A DNA stretch of 32,033 nucleotides from Nitrososphaerales archaeon (GCA_030038365.1 JASHPA010000023.1:1-32033); one strand, 5' to 3'; positions 6,384 to 13,976 are shown, counted from the first letter of the stretch. The notes: generated from the letters alone by a model not told the origin. Program-made: numbers and translations.

Positions 6384-6805
6384 CGGAACTTGGATACCTT
6401 CTCCTCTAGCTCTCCCTTCTCTTTTCTGAGATAGGAGACTTGGTTCTCGAGCGCTTGGAGCTTCACTTCCAGCTGTTTCATCTGGGACTCCTTTTCCCTG
6501 CTCTTGAGGAGCTCGTGCAGTTCCTCTTGGTTTCTCTTCAGCCCTTCTATTGTTCGCTCCAAGTCTTCGTTGCTCTTCCTTAGGTCCTTGACGTCGCTCT
6601 GTATCTTCTTAAGCTGATCCTCCGCCATGACAAGGTATTTCTGTCGGCTGATAATAATCGGGAACTTCGAACCGCACTTCGGGCACTGATACATGCCGAC
6701 CTTTCGCTGGGTCAGGCCTCTTTCACCCTCCCCCGGCTCGACTATTACGGAGAAGACCTTCGTGGGTGTGTCGGTAGAGGTTCCGCAGTTGGGGCAGACC
6801 GGCAA
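6380..6805 (-). CDS. Zinc-ribbon coiled-coil protein
   Basis: This is a 141-residue protein. The N-terminal 45 residues form a zinc ribbon with two CxxC knuckles (CPNCG at residues 4-8 and CPKCG at about 41-45). From about residue 60 to the C-terminus there is an uninterrupted coiled coil rich in Lys and Glu (LKKIQSDVKDLRKSNEDLE and onward). Proteins of this build are common in TACK archaea and are usually left as hypothetical; roles as nucleic-acid or scaffold proteins are possible. It converges with the other coiled-coil gene, overlapping it by 4 nt. Confidence 0.7.
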   Translation of the reverse strand: MPVCPNCGTSTDTPTKVFSVIVEPGEGERGLTQRKVGMYQCPKCGSKFPIIISRQKYLVMAEDQLKKIQSDVKDLRKSNEDLERTIEGLKRNQEELHELLKSREKESQMKQLEVKLQALENQVSYLRKEKGELEEKVSKFR

Positions 6806-6842
6806 CTATCGTCGTCGTCGCATGGAAGCTTGTTAAGTGTTG

Positions 6843-7214
6843 CTACTCGCGTATGGATTCGAGTTCGGAGACAGCAGACCAGAGAGTGACACGGGCGAAG
6901 GACGGCATGTTGGGATCTTGAGCCACCTCGTCGAGCATGCTTATCGCGTTCGCTGCCCTGACGGCAACGCTCAGCTTTGTGTCCTGGAGAACGGCTATGG
7001 AGTCCTTTACAATCTTTCGTATGTTCCTCGGGGTGATGTTGGAATCGGCTATCTGCTGGAGGCTGGCAGACGCCTTGACAAGCTTACCATCGTTCTCTTG
7101 CTGCTTCTTTGATTTGCTGCTCAAATTATGGACACCTGTAGCCAAAGTGGATTCTTCAGGCTCCCTTGGGAGGCATATTTGGTTTTCTCTTTTGAGTTTC
7201 AGTACCGTCAGCAT
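6843..7214 (-). CDS. UPF0147 family protein with N-terminal extension
   Basis: The C-terminal 80 residues match UPF0147: ASLQQIADSNITPRNIRKIVKD, then LSVAVRAANAISMLDEVAQDPNMP and ARVTLWSAVSELESI. This is a small all-helical archaeal family of unknown function. Family members are usually 85-90 residues; this one reads 123 because the only ATG lies 40-45 codons upstream. That extra segment is polar and poorly ordered (SSKSKKQQENDGK), so a non-ATG start further in is possible, for example the TTG of NLSSKSK. It is a single-gene unit on the minus strand. Confidence 0.8.
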   Translation of the reverse strand: MLTVLKLKRENQICLPREPEESTLATGVHNLSSKSKKQQENDGKLVKASASLQQIADSNITPRNIRKIVKDSIAVLQDTKLSVAVRAANAISMLDEVAQDPNMPSFARVTLWSAVSELESIRE

Positions 7215-7300
7215 GGCGTGATGGTTTAACTGTCAACCTGGTTTGTGATGAACTTGTGTTCTTCAAGGTTCTTCCTTCGCCTTCGAGCCACAAGTCTCGT

Positions 7301-7386
7301 AGATTGTCCACCCGCTGCCGGCAATCTGTCCCATCGACGGGCTCTTGACTGACAATGGTTGATTAGCTCACCCATTGTCAGATTTT
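7301..7386 (+). other. Three consecutive hairpins ending in a T-run; candidate small RNA
   Basis: AGATTG/CAATCT (7301-7306 with 7322-7327) is followed by CCC/GGG (7330-7332 with 7339-7341). Next is a perfect 10-bp inverted repeat, CTGACAATGG with CCATTGTCAG (7349-7358 and 7372-7381), and then ATTTTT. A stem followed by T residues resembles a 3' end of a plus-strand transcript. No clear TATA box was found upstream. The 10-bp repeat could equally be an operator. Confidence 0.35.
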
Positions 7387-7484
7387 TCATCTTGGGTATT
7401 CCTTAATCTTTAGCGCAGTAGCGCCCTTACTATCAGAACAGGCAGTCTTTCTCAGGCGTTGATGGTACGATTTCCAAGCCCAAT

Positions 7485-7494
7485 GATTAATTAG
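7485..7494 (+). promoter_or_regulatory. TATA-like box of the UPF0148-like gene
   Basis: GATTAATTAG is centred about 32 nt before the ATG at 7521. Confidence 0.45.
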
Positions 7495-7520
7495 GGACAT
7501 AGGCGGCGAAAGCCATCCTG

Positions 7521-7853
7521 ATGAGCAAGCCTAGGGAGAAGATGCAGCTCACGGTGGAGCTGATGAGACGCGGCGCCGTCATGATGAAAGAACCCTGTCC
7601 TATTGACAATGGGGTTCAACTCAGATACAAGGGGAAGGTTCTGTGCACCACGCATGACGACCTTGATGCCGCGCTGTCAAGTAAAGAAATCACATATGCC
7701 GACGTTGCTCTGAGCCTTAAGGATCTGATAGTCGTAAAACTGAAGGAGAACGCGGCGCTTCTGGAGAATGAGAAGGACCCGAAGAAACAGATTGAGATAG
7801 TGTCGCTCATCACAGATTGCGTGGACCTGATGAGCAAGCTCGAGGTATCGTAA
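7521..7853 (+). CDS. UPF0148 / Sjogren autoantigen p27-like protein with altered zinc knuckle
   Basis: This is a 110-residue protein. The N-terminal ELMRRGAVMMKEPCPIDNGVQ resembles the archaeal UPF0148 family, which starts with a helix (LxxGxxMLxxxC) followed by a four-cysteine zinc ribbon. Here the first knuckle is C-P-I-D and the second is C-T-T-H, so only two of four cysteines remain; the other two positions are Asp and His. Zinc binding may be lost or use mixed ligands. The rest is helical (DDLDAALSSKEITYADVALSL, and a Lys/Glu-rich helix). The gene is followed after 33 nt by the peroxiredoxin on the same strand. Confidence 0.6.
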   Translation: MSKPREKMQLTVELMRRGAVMMKEPCPIDNGVQLRYKGKVLCTTHDDLDAALSSKEITYADVALSLKDLIVVKLKENAALLENEKDPKKQIEIVSLITDCVDLMSKLEVS

Positions 7854-7855
7854 AA

Positions 7856-7866
7856 GACTTAAGATT
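7856..7866 (+). promoter_or_regulatory. TATA-like box of the peroxiredoxin gene
   Basis: GACTTAAGATT is centred about 26 nt before the GTG at 7887. It supports that GTG as a leaderless start rather than the TTG at 7878. Confidence 0.45.
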
Positions 7867-7886
7867 CCAGCGTAGTCTTGACTGTC

Positions 7887-8360
7887 GTGGTCCTGAGAAT
7901 CGGCCAGAAGGTCCCAGACTTTTCTCTCTTCGACTCTGAAGGTAAAGAAAGGAAGCTCTCGGAATTCATCCAGAAAGGACCTGTGACAGTGCTCTTCTTC
8001 CCCTTCGCGTTTTCGGGAGTCTGTGACAGGGAAATGTGTGTGTTCAGGGACAGCGTCGGAGCCGGGCAGCGGATGGGCAACGTCACCGGGATAAGCACGG
8101 ACAGCATCTTCACCTTGAAGGTGTTCGCCGAAACCTATAATCTGGGATTCCCCCTGTTGAGCGACTACAACAGGAAGGTCATCAAGATGTTCGCTGTCGT
8201 TCAGGACCCTTGGGTCGGGTTCGGTTACAAAGGGGTGGCGAAGCGGGCCGCATTCGTAATCGACCGCAAGGGAATACTGCGCTATCGCTGGATAAGCGAC
8301 GACCCAGGTCAGGAGCCCCCCTATAACGAGATTGCAGAGGTGGTAGCGAAGCTGAGCTAG
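7887..8360 (+). CDS. Peroxiredoxin (AhpC/TSA family)
   Basis: This thioredoxin-fold peroxidase of about 157 residues reduces hydrogen peroxide and organic peroxides. The N-terminal VLRIGQKVPDFSLFDSEG is typical. The active site reads FPFAFSGVCDREMC, where the first Cys is the peroxidatic residue in a PxxxSxxC context (Ser for Thr) and a second Cys follows four residues later. A conserved Arg appears in KRAAFVIDRKG. The overall pattern is closest to AhpE/BCP-like members. The GTG start at 7887 is favoured by TATA spacing. A peroxidase fits an organism with a heme-copper oxidase, that is, exposure to oxygen. The Fe-S carrier follows 39 nt later. Confidence 0.9.
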   Translation: MVLRIGQKVPDFSLFDSEGKERKLSEFIQKGPVTVLFFPFAFSGVCDREMCVFRDSVGAGQRMGNVTGISTDSIFTLKVFAETYNLGFPLLSDYNRKVIKMFAVVQDPWVGFGYKGVAKRAAFVIDRKGILRYRWISDDPGQEPPYNEIAEVVAKLS

Positions 8361-8367
8361 AAGTTGG

Positions 8368-8376
8368 TTTTTATAG
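8368..8376 (+). promoter_or_regulatory. TATA-like box of the Fe-S carrier gene
   Basis: TTTTTATAG is centred about 27 nt before the ATG at 8400, supporting a leaderless start there. Confidence 0.6.
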
Positions 8377-8399
8377 AGGCCGGAGGACGACGGAAATGG

Positions 8400-8759
8400 A
8401 TGTCCCAAGAAGCCAAGGAGATTAAACCCGTAGTTGCCATCACTGAAGAGGCAGCCCGGGAGCTCAATATCTACCTTGAGAAGCAGGGTAAGCCAGGGGC
8501 AGGACTCCGGGTCTTTGTGTCGGCAGGCGGCTGCTCCGGCCTTTCTTACGGTATGGTGCCCGAGGACAAGTCGAACGACGACGACTATGTCATCGTCCAG
8601 TATGGGGCGAAGCTGATAGTGGACAAGTCGAGCATGCCTTTCATAGCGGGTTCGCTGATTGACTTCCAGTCCGACAAGCTTATGGGAGGCGGGTTCGTGG
8701 TCAAGAACCCTAACGCAATCTCCACCTGCGGATGCGGCGAATCCTTCAAGACGGCGTAG
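8400..8759 (+). CDS. A-type iron-sulfur cluster carrier (IscA/ErpA/HesB)
   Basis: This 119-residue protein has the three family cysteines: Cys45 in SAGGCSGLSYG and Cys109-x-Cys111 in STCGCGES. Together they bind and pass on Fe-S clusters. The other conserved segment, FVVKNPNA, is present. The frame is open upstream to 8364, but the ATG at 8400 fits both the family N-terminus and the TATA box at 8368-8376. It lies downstream of the peroxiredoxin but with its own promoter. It is followed by the intron-rich tRNA-Ser on the opposite strand. Confidence 0.95.
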   Translation: MSQEAKEIKPVVAITEEAARELNIYLEKQGKPGAGLRVFVSAGGCSGLSYGMVPEDKSNDDDYVIVQYGAKLIVDKSSMPFIAGSLIDFQSDKLMGGGFVVKNPNAISTCGCGESFKTA

Positions 8760-8788
8760 GACAAAGACCGATTTTCATATATCTGAAG

Positions 8789-8944
8789 CGCCGGGGGTGG
8801 GACTTCCACTCGGCGTACCTGCGTTCCGAGCTTTGAACCCACATGACCTTTCGATCACGGGCTGACTAGTCGACTGGATCTCGAGTTGCGGATTCGCTCA
8901 ACAAGCGAGTTGCCCGCGCGTTAACCAGACTCCGCCACCCCGGC
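8789..8944 (-). tRNA. tRNA-Ser(CGA) with three introns
   Basis: The 156-nt gene has acceptor GCCGGGG/CCCCGGC, discriminator G, variable arm TGATC-GAAA-GGTCA and T-stem GTGGG/CCCAC. Introns: (1) 8886-8911, 26 nt, position 31/32, perfect BHB helix GCGG/CCGC, cuts GC|A and AA|C. (2) 8864-8879, 16 nt, canonical 37/38 with one mismatch in the helix. (3) 8803-8831, 29 nt, T-loop position 59/60, helix TTCA/TGGA, cuts AA|G and AG|T, with an internal stem CTCGG/CCGAG. The spliced tRNA is 85 nt with anticodon arm CGGGC-CTCGAGA-GCCCG and normal T-loop TTCAAAT. The anticodon is CGA (Ser). Confidence 0.87.
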
Positions 8945-8981
8945 GAGCCACCTACCAGTAATGTGCTCTTATCCTTTAGCG

Positions 8982-9776
8982 TCAGACCTTGACGAACTTC
9001 GGACGCCAGCTCCGCGTCTTGTCGGGGAGGTTGGTGTAGGTGAAATCTGCATAGATTAGCGGAAATTTCCTCTTCATGAGGCGGGCAATCTTATCGAAGA
9101 CGTAGCGGATCTCCGCCTCTGCAGATTCCGCCGTTCGCATCGATATAACGTGTCGTATGGTGCGGTGGTTGGCGGTCCAAATGATTGAAGTCGCCATGCC
9201 ATCCGGCATGATACGTCTGAGACCCGAGGTTATCTTCTTCTTTGCGTCGAAGTTCATGCCCTTCCAGTCATAGCTCGCCTCCAAGTCCTTGTAGTCTTTT
9301 TCGATTCGCTCCACTATGGCTTTGATCTGGACCTCCTTCTTACGGAGCTCTGGAGGTAGCCACAGGCCGATATCTGTAGGGCGGACGTATCGGAACGATT
9401 CCTGGCTTATCGCCACTCCCGCCCTATGTCTAACCAGCTCGTGCGTGAAGACTCTGCTCACATTCAGGAAGGCGAAGGTACATGAGGCATGCTCGAATAT
9501 GGACCCGTCACCCTTCGAGAGCGTGTTCTGGATGTAGTCTTCCGAGCTTTGGCGTATCTTCGTCACGTTCGGATTGAGCCCAACGCCGAAGCTCTTGTAA
9601 CAAATCCTCCCTGCAACCTCTGTAAGGAGCTCCCCGTGGGAGCGTGAGTTTGGGAGGGTCTTCGATAGCCAGTCTAGAGCCGTCTCGCCTCCAAGGGCCC
9701 CGAGCATCTTTCTTGTCTGGTCAAGGTGGACCGTCGTCTCGCCTATCAAGTAGACTTGGGGCTCGACAAATTTCAT
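8982..9776 (-). CDS. thyX: Flavin-dependent thymidylate synthase ThyX
   Basis: ThyX makes dTMP from dUMP using FAD, methylenetetrahydrofolate and NAD(P)H. The 264-residue protein carries the signature as RHRAGVAISQESFRY, with one residue more between RHR and SxRY than the common RHRx7S form; this variant occurs in known ThyX subfamilies. FEHASCTFAFLNVSR precedes it, and NHRTIRHVISMRTAESAEAEIR near the C-terminus holds the conserved folate/FAD-site Arg and His. A TATA-like GTTAATTAATG at 9799-9809 would give a leaderless start at 9776. It is divergent from the phosphomutase gene. Confidence 0.96.
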   Translation of the reverse strand: MKFVEPQVYLIGETTVHLDQTRKMLGALGGETALDWLSKTLPNSRSHGELLTEVAGRICYKSFGVGLNPNVTKIRQSSEDYIQNTLSKGDGSIFEHASCTFAFLNVSRVFTHELVRHRAGVAISQESFRYVRPTDIGLWLPPELRKKEVQIKAIVERIEKDYKDLEASYDWKGMNFDAKKKITSGLRRIMPDGMATSIIWTANHRTIRHVISMRTAESAEAEIRYVFDKIARLMKRKFPLIYADFTYTNLPDKTRSWRPKFVKV

Positions 9777-9798
9777 TCAATCACGGTCTGGCTGTTAC

Positions 9799-9809
9799 AT
9801 TAATTAACG
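9799..9809 (-). promoter_or_regulatory. TATA-like box of thyX
   Basis: GTTAATTAATG on the minus strand is centred about 27 nt from the ATG at 9776. Confidence 0.55.
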
Positions 9810-9907
9810 TGTGGTTGACATTCGGCCCGACGCGTCGTGGTGGGCTGGGTCCCTAAGTTCTTGTGCACCTCTGTTTCATCCCGACGTGCACCTGAGGTCA
9901 ACTCCAT

Positions 9908-11248
9908 CTGAAGGCCTTTGGCACTGCTGGAGTAAGGGGGATATTCAATGTCGGTCAGACACCCGAGCAGGTCTACGACCTCGCCCTGAGCTCGTCTTTC
10001 ACGTTCGGCCGGGGTAGGTACGGCGTCGGATGGGACGGGCGCAAGAGTTCGGCTGTCTTGTCACGCGTGGCGTCGGCAGCCATCACGGCGGCGGGCAGTG
10101 AGACATTGTCATTTGGTCTCGTTCCTACCCCTGTGACTGCATATGGAGCGCGTCAGAGCGGCTGCAAGCTTGGCTTTTCGGTTACTGCTTCGCACAACCC
10201 TCCGGAGTATTCCGGCCTGAAGGTCTTCGATAGCAGGGGCATGGAGCTTTCGAAGCAGGACGAGGCGAAGATTGAGAGGGTGATGGTCGTGAAGCCGCGG
10301 ATGGAGTCGAGGGATTTTGGGAGGGTGACTCAAGGACGTGCGTTGGAATCTTATCTCGAGTCGATGCAGGCTAGGTTTGGTCCTGTCGATAACGGATTGA
10401 GAATCCTAGTAGACTGCTCGAATGGACCTGCCAGCTTCGTGACTCCGAAGATGCTGGGTGACCTTGGCCACCGGGTGACGCCATTGAACGCGCAGACATC
10501 GTGGCGCTTCACCGCAAGACTGCCGGAGCCGACAGCACAGAATCTTTCCGAGACAGCGTCGATAGTGCGCGCCTTGGGTTTGGATTTGGGATTCGCGCAT
10601 GACGGCGATGCGGACAGGCTCGTTATGATTAGCTCGGCAGGTCAGGTCCTTCCTGACTCTCTCACCTCGATAATGGTCATGAAGGCTGTGTTGAAGCAGC
10701 GCGGGGTCGTCGTGCTTTCTGAGAACACCTCCTCTGCCGTGGAGGAAGAAGCCATTGCGTTAGGCGCGAGGATCGTCAGGAGCAGGATAGGGAAGACGTT
10801 CGCTGAGGTAGAAAAAGAAGGCGCGGTCTTCGCGACAGAGCCGAGCAAGGTAGTCGACCCTTCGTGGGGTATGTGGGAAGACGGAATGTACGCCGCGGTA
10901 ATGATAGCGGATGCTGTGGCGCGGGACCGGAGCCTGCTCAATCTCCTGAACTCAGAGCCGAGATGGCATTACAAGCAGGTAAACGTGGCGCGCCTGGTGG
11001 GCTTTGAGAAACTAGCGCAAAGTGCGGAGAGCGCGTTTGCTCGCTTCAGGATTTCTGAGATAAGGAGATTGGATGGTGTCAAGCTCGTTTTCAAGGACGG
11101 CTCGTGGATTATGTTCCGGCCTTCGGGGACAGAGCCCAAGACGCGCATCTACTGTGAGTCGCTCGATGAGATAAGAATCGAGGAGCTGATCGTCATCGGC
11201 CGGCAGCTTATCGAAGCTGCCGCAATCTTCGGGCGGGAGGCTCGTTGA
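9908..11248 (+). CDS. Phosphohexomutase (phosphomannomutase / phosphoglucosamine mutase family)
   Basis: This enzyme moves phosphate between the 1 and 6 positions of a hexose or hexosamine phosphate, feeding polysaccharide and glycan synthesis. The catalytic-serine motif TASHNP (Ser at about residue 95), metal site HDGDADR and phosphate-binding RPSGTEPKTRIY are all present. Homology begins at KAFGTAGVRGIFN, well upstream of any ATG. The only plausible start in frame after the TGA at 9893 is CTG at 9908, preceded by TGAGGTC as a ribosome-binding site. An annotation starting at the TTG at 10058 would lose 50 conserved residues. The stop is 1 nt before the PolD subunit start, so the two are cotranscribed. 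Substrate specificity is unresolved. Confidence 0.93.
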   Translation: MKAFGTAGVRGIFNVGQTPEQVYDLALSSSFTFGRGRYGVGWDGRKSSAVLSRVASAAITAAGSETLSFGLVPTPVTAYGARQSGCKLGFSVTASHNPPEYSGLKVFDSRGMELSKQDEAKIERVMVVKPRMESRDFGRVTQGRALESYLESMQARFGPVDNGLRILVDCSNGPASFVTPKMLGDLGHRVTPLNAQTSWRFTARLPEPTAQNLSETASIVRALGLDLGFAHDGDADRLVMISSAGQVLPDSLTSIMVMKAVLKQRGVVVLSENTSSAVEEEAIALGARIVRSRIGKTFAEVEKEGAVFATEPSKVVDPSWGMWEDGMYAAVMIADAVARDRSLLNLLNSEPRWHYKQVNVARLVGFEKLAQSAESAFARFRISEIRRLDGVKLVFKDGSWIMFRPSGTEPKTRIYCESLDEIRIEELIVIGRQLIEAAAIFGREAR

Positions 11249-11249
11249 T

Positions 11250-12731
11250 ATGTCGACCGATGTTCTAAGGGCTGTCTCGAGGGCGCTTTCCGAAGGGTAC
11301 CAGATAGACGGAGAGGCGTTCGAGCTGATTTCGAAGCTCCCCTCTGACATGGACGCCGAGTCTCTCGTAAACCATGTGATTCGCAGGAAGGCAGAACGAG
11401 GTGAGCGGGTAGTCACGAAGGTTGACATCGAGGAACTGATACCCAAAGAGGTCCTGCCTGGTGGCGAGGATGTTCCCCGCGCGCCTGCAGAACTTGGCGA
11501 ACTAGAGGTTCTGAGCGACCCAACGACGCACATCGCCCCGGTCGCGGCCGACATCGGGTTCAAGAAACTCTTCCAGGATAGGTACTGGAGGCTTCTGGGG
11601 GTCGCTAGAAAGAGACCGGACTCAAAGAACTTGATGACCGTCGAGACTGCGAAGGCACAGAAGGGAGAGAAAGTTAGGATTGGTGGCCTTCTATCGTCGA
11701 AGGACAGCAAACGAGGAAACGTTGAGCTGATAATCGACGATCCCACGGGAAGCATCAGGATGCAGTGCAGGGAGGAGAATGCGGATATCGCAGCAAGAAT
11801 ACCGCTCGACAGCTTTGTCCTTGCGGACGTAGGCTGGGGACGCAATGGACAGCCATTTGTCAAGTCGCTGACCATGCCCGACGTACCTAGCCACAAGGGT
11901 GTCACTTCGTCTCATCGGGGATACGCGGTTCTGCTCTCGGACCTCCATATTGGGAGCAAGATGTTCCTTCATGATGATTTCGCGCGCTTCATCCTATGGT
12001 TGAACGGGAAGCTGGGTGACCTCGACGTTGTAAGCCGGGTGAAGTACGTTGTGATCGCGGGGGATGTGGTCGATGGGATAGGTGTCTACCCGGGTCAGGA
12101 GAACCAGCTGATTGAAAGGGACCTGAAGAGACAGTACTCGCTAGCCGCGAAGCTGATAGCACAAATTCCGAAACACGTCAAGGTCGTCGTTTCTCCTGGG
12201 AACCATGACCCCGTGAGGCAGGCCTTGCCGCAGCCCGCCGTGCCAATGGACGTCGCCGGCGAACTCTACTCTTTGGGGAATGTTAAGAGCGTGGGCAATC
12301 CCTCGTACGTGAGGCTCGATGGGGTGAACTTCCTGGTGTATCATGGCAGGAGTCTTGACGACATCATCGCGACGATTCCCGACCTGAGTTACAGCAGGCC
12401 CGGGGCTGCTATGCAGATTCTCCTCAGGTCGAGGCACCTTGCGCCTATGTACGGCAAACGGACCGCCTTGTCGCCCGAAACTAGAGACATGCTGGTAATC
12501 GATCCCGTGCCCGATGTTTTTCACGCAGGTCATGTACATGCCATCGACGTGCTAGACTACAGAGGTACGCTGATAGTGAATTCCGGGACATTTCAGGCGC
12601 AGACGCCGTTCCAGGCCAACATGGGCATGGAGCCGACCGTCTCAATCGCTCCGATAGTGGACCTGTCAACTCTGCAGGTAATCAAGCGGAGCTTTACAAA
12701 GCAGGTATATGGCACGTTGGCATCAGATTAG
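11250..12731 (+). CDS. DNA polymerase D (PolD) small subunit DP1, 3'-5' exonuclease
   Basis: DP1 is the proofreading exonuclease subunit of the archaeal replicative polymerase PolD. The 493-residue protein has an N-terminal helical region, an OB-fold region at about residues 120-215 (EKVRIGGLLSSKDSKRGN, VELIIDDPTGSIRMQ), then the calcineurin-like domain. Its metal motifs are LLSDLHIGS, VIAGDVVDGIG, VVSPGNHDPVRQ, YHGRS and GHVHAIDV, all with active-site residues intact. It starts 1 nt after the phosphohexomutase and overlaps the convergent cdc6 gene by 9 nt at its 3' end. The large subunit DP2 is not in the window. Confidence 0.96.
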   Translation: MSTDVLRAVSRALSEGYQIDGEAFELISKLPSDMDAESLVNHVIRRKAERGERVVTKVDIEELIPKEVLPGGEDVPRAPAELGELEVLSDPTTHIAPVAADIGFKKLFQDRYWRLLGVARKRPDSKNLMTVETAKAQKGEKVRIGGLLSSKDSKRGNVELIIDDPTGSIRMQCREENADIAARIPLDSFVLADVGWGRNGQPFVKSLTMPDVPSHKGVTSSHRGYAVLLSDLHIGSKMFLHDDFARFILWLNGKLGDLDVVSRVKYVVIAGDVVDGIGVYPGQENQLIERDLKRQYSLAAKLIAQIPKHVKVVVSPGNHDPVRQALPQPAVPMDVAGELYSLGNVKSVGNPSYVRLDGVNFLVYHGRSLDDIIATIPDLSYSRPGAAMQILLRSRHLAPMYGKRTALSPETRDMLVIDPVPDVFHAGHVHAIDVLDYRGTLIVNSGTFQAQTPFQANMGMEPTVSIAPIVDLSTLQVIKRSFTKQVYGTLASD

Positions 12732-13976
12732 GTCAAGCAAGCGGGCATCCTCGCCTATAACGCGACCGAGGGTGTCGTTGTCCACCAGGAGCTTTATGTG
12801 CTTCGTCCTTCCCTTCCGCCCCTTGCTCACCACGGCGGCCTCGATGAGGCCGAGCACGTCGAGTTCAGCTATTATTCCGCTGACCCTCCTCTGAGTGAGC
12901 ACCTCCACTCCTGACTTTTTCGCGAGGTTGGTGTAGGCGAGATAGAGTTCACCAGTGTTGGTCCCGCTTAGGAACTTTGAGGTCGCGATGATGATTATCT
13001 TCGCCTGTAGCGGGAGCGAGGGAAGAGCCTTCTCCACGACGTCGCGCTCGATCTTATCCGAGGCTTTCCTGATGCTCTCCTCGTCCACACTCTGACGGCC
13101 TTCGCGTTCGGCGACTTCGCCTGCGACTCTAAGCATGTCGATGGCCCTTCTTGCGTCCCCGTGCTCTGAAGCGGCAAGAGCTGCACAGAGATTGATCGTG
13201 GATTCTGGCACCACACCCAACCTGAAGGCAATCTTTGCCCTCGCGGTCAGGATTGAACGGAGCTCTGCTGTAGTGTACGGGGGGAAGACAATCTCCTCTT
13301 CGCCGAGGCTACTCAAGACCCTTGCATTGAGGCGCTCCTTAAATCTCAGGTCGTTCGAGATTCCCACTATGGTAAGGAATCCTGGCGCCGTGTCCTCACC
13401 CGACCTCGTGAACTTGTAGAGGGTATCGTCGTTCGTGTTGACGAGATAATCGATTTCGTCGAGGATGAGTATCAGATGAATCTTTTCTTTGGAAATTGTC
13501 TTGAAAATTCTGTTTGCGACCTCGCTCAGTGACAGTCCCGTGAGGGGGATTCGCTTGTCCTTATCCATGGGAAGAGCTTCGCTTATCCTAGCGAGAGTGA
13601 GATATTCGGTGCCCGCTAGCCTGCAGTTCACGTATGCCGTGAGGATTTGCCTTGTGTCATCTTGGGAGAGCAATTTACGAATGACGAGGGTGGCGACGGC
13701 CGTCTTTCCAGTGCCGGTCTTGCCATAGAGCAGAAGATTCGAGGGTTTGGAGCCCAGCAGCGCTGGTGCCAGCACCTCCGCTACGTTTTCGGTCTGCGCC
13801 TCCCTGAAGGGAAGGTTGTCCGGGACGAATTCTGTGGACAGGGCGTTCCTATCTTGGAACAGGAGCCTTCCCTTCTTCGTTTTTGCGAATATCGCGTCGA
13901 CCGTATCTGTCAAGGGCCGTGGAGTGGAAACACTGGTTAGATAAGCGCTTATGGCATCCAAACCGCCTTTCCTCAT
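12723..13976 (-). CDS. cdc6: Orc1/Cdc6 replication initiator
   Basis: This AAA+ initiator binds origin recognition boxes and loads MCM. With the ATG at 13974-13976 (MRKGGLDAIS) the protein has 417 residues. It shows Walker A GKTGTGKT (residues 85-92), Walker B LILILDEID (D173, E174), a sensor 1 region (TIVGISNDLRFKERLN), sensor 2 region GDARRAIDML, and a C-terminal winged helix (GVEVLTQRRVSGIIAELDVLG). The frame is open to 14060 but would overlap the M48 gene. A TATA-like CCATAATCGC near 14003 supports the shorter start. Its 3' end overlaps DP1 by 9 nt. The ORB cluster I see is about 13 kb away, not next to this gene. Confidence 0.95.
   Translation of the reverse strand: MRKGGLDAISAYLTSVSTPRPLTDTVDAIFAKTKKGRLLFQDRNALSTEFVPDNLPFREAQTENVAEVLAPALLGSKPSNLLLYGKTGTGKTAVATLVIRKLLSQDDTRQILTAYVNCRLAGTEYLTLARISEALPMDKDKRIPLTGLSLSEVANRIFKTISKEKIHLILILDEIDYLVNTNDDTLYKFTRSGEDTAPGFLTIVGISNDLRFKERLNARVLSSLGEEEIVFPPYTTAELRSILTARAKIAFRLGVVPESTINLCAALAASEHGDARRAIDMLRVAGEVAEREGRQSVDEESIRKASDKIERDVVEKALPSLPLQAKIIIIATSKFLSGTNTGELYLAYTNLAKKSGVEVLTQRRVSGIIAELDVLGLIEAAVVSKGRKGRTKHIKLLVDNDTLGRVIGEDARLLDLI

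Larger units (their letters stand above)
7215..7520. other. Intergenic region with hairpins, no gene seen
   Basis: I see no convincing coding frame between the divergent UPF0147 and UPF0148-like genes. The stretch holds inverted repeats listed separately and the promoter-like AT-rich site at 7485-7494. Confidence 0.6.
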
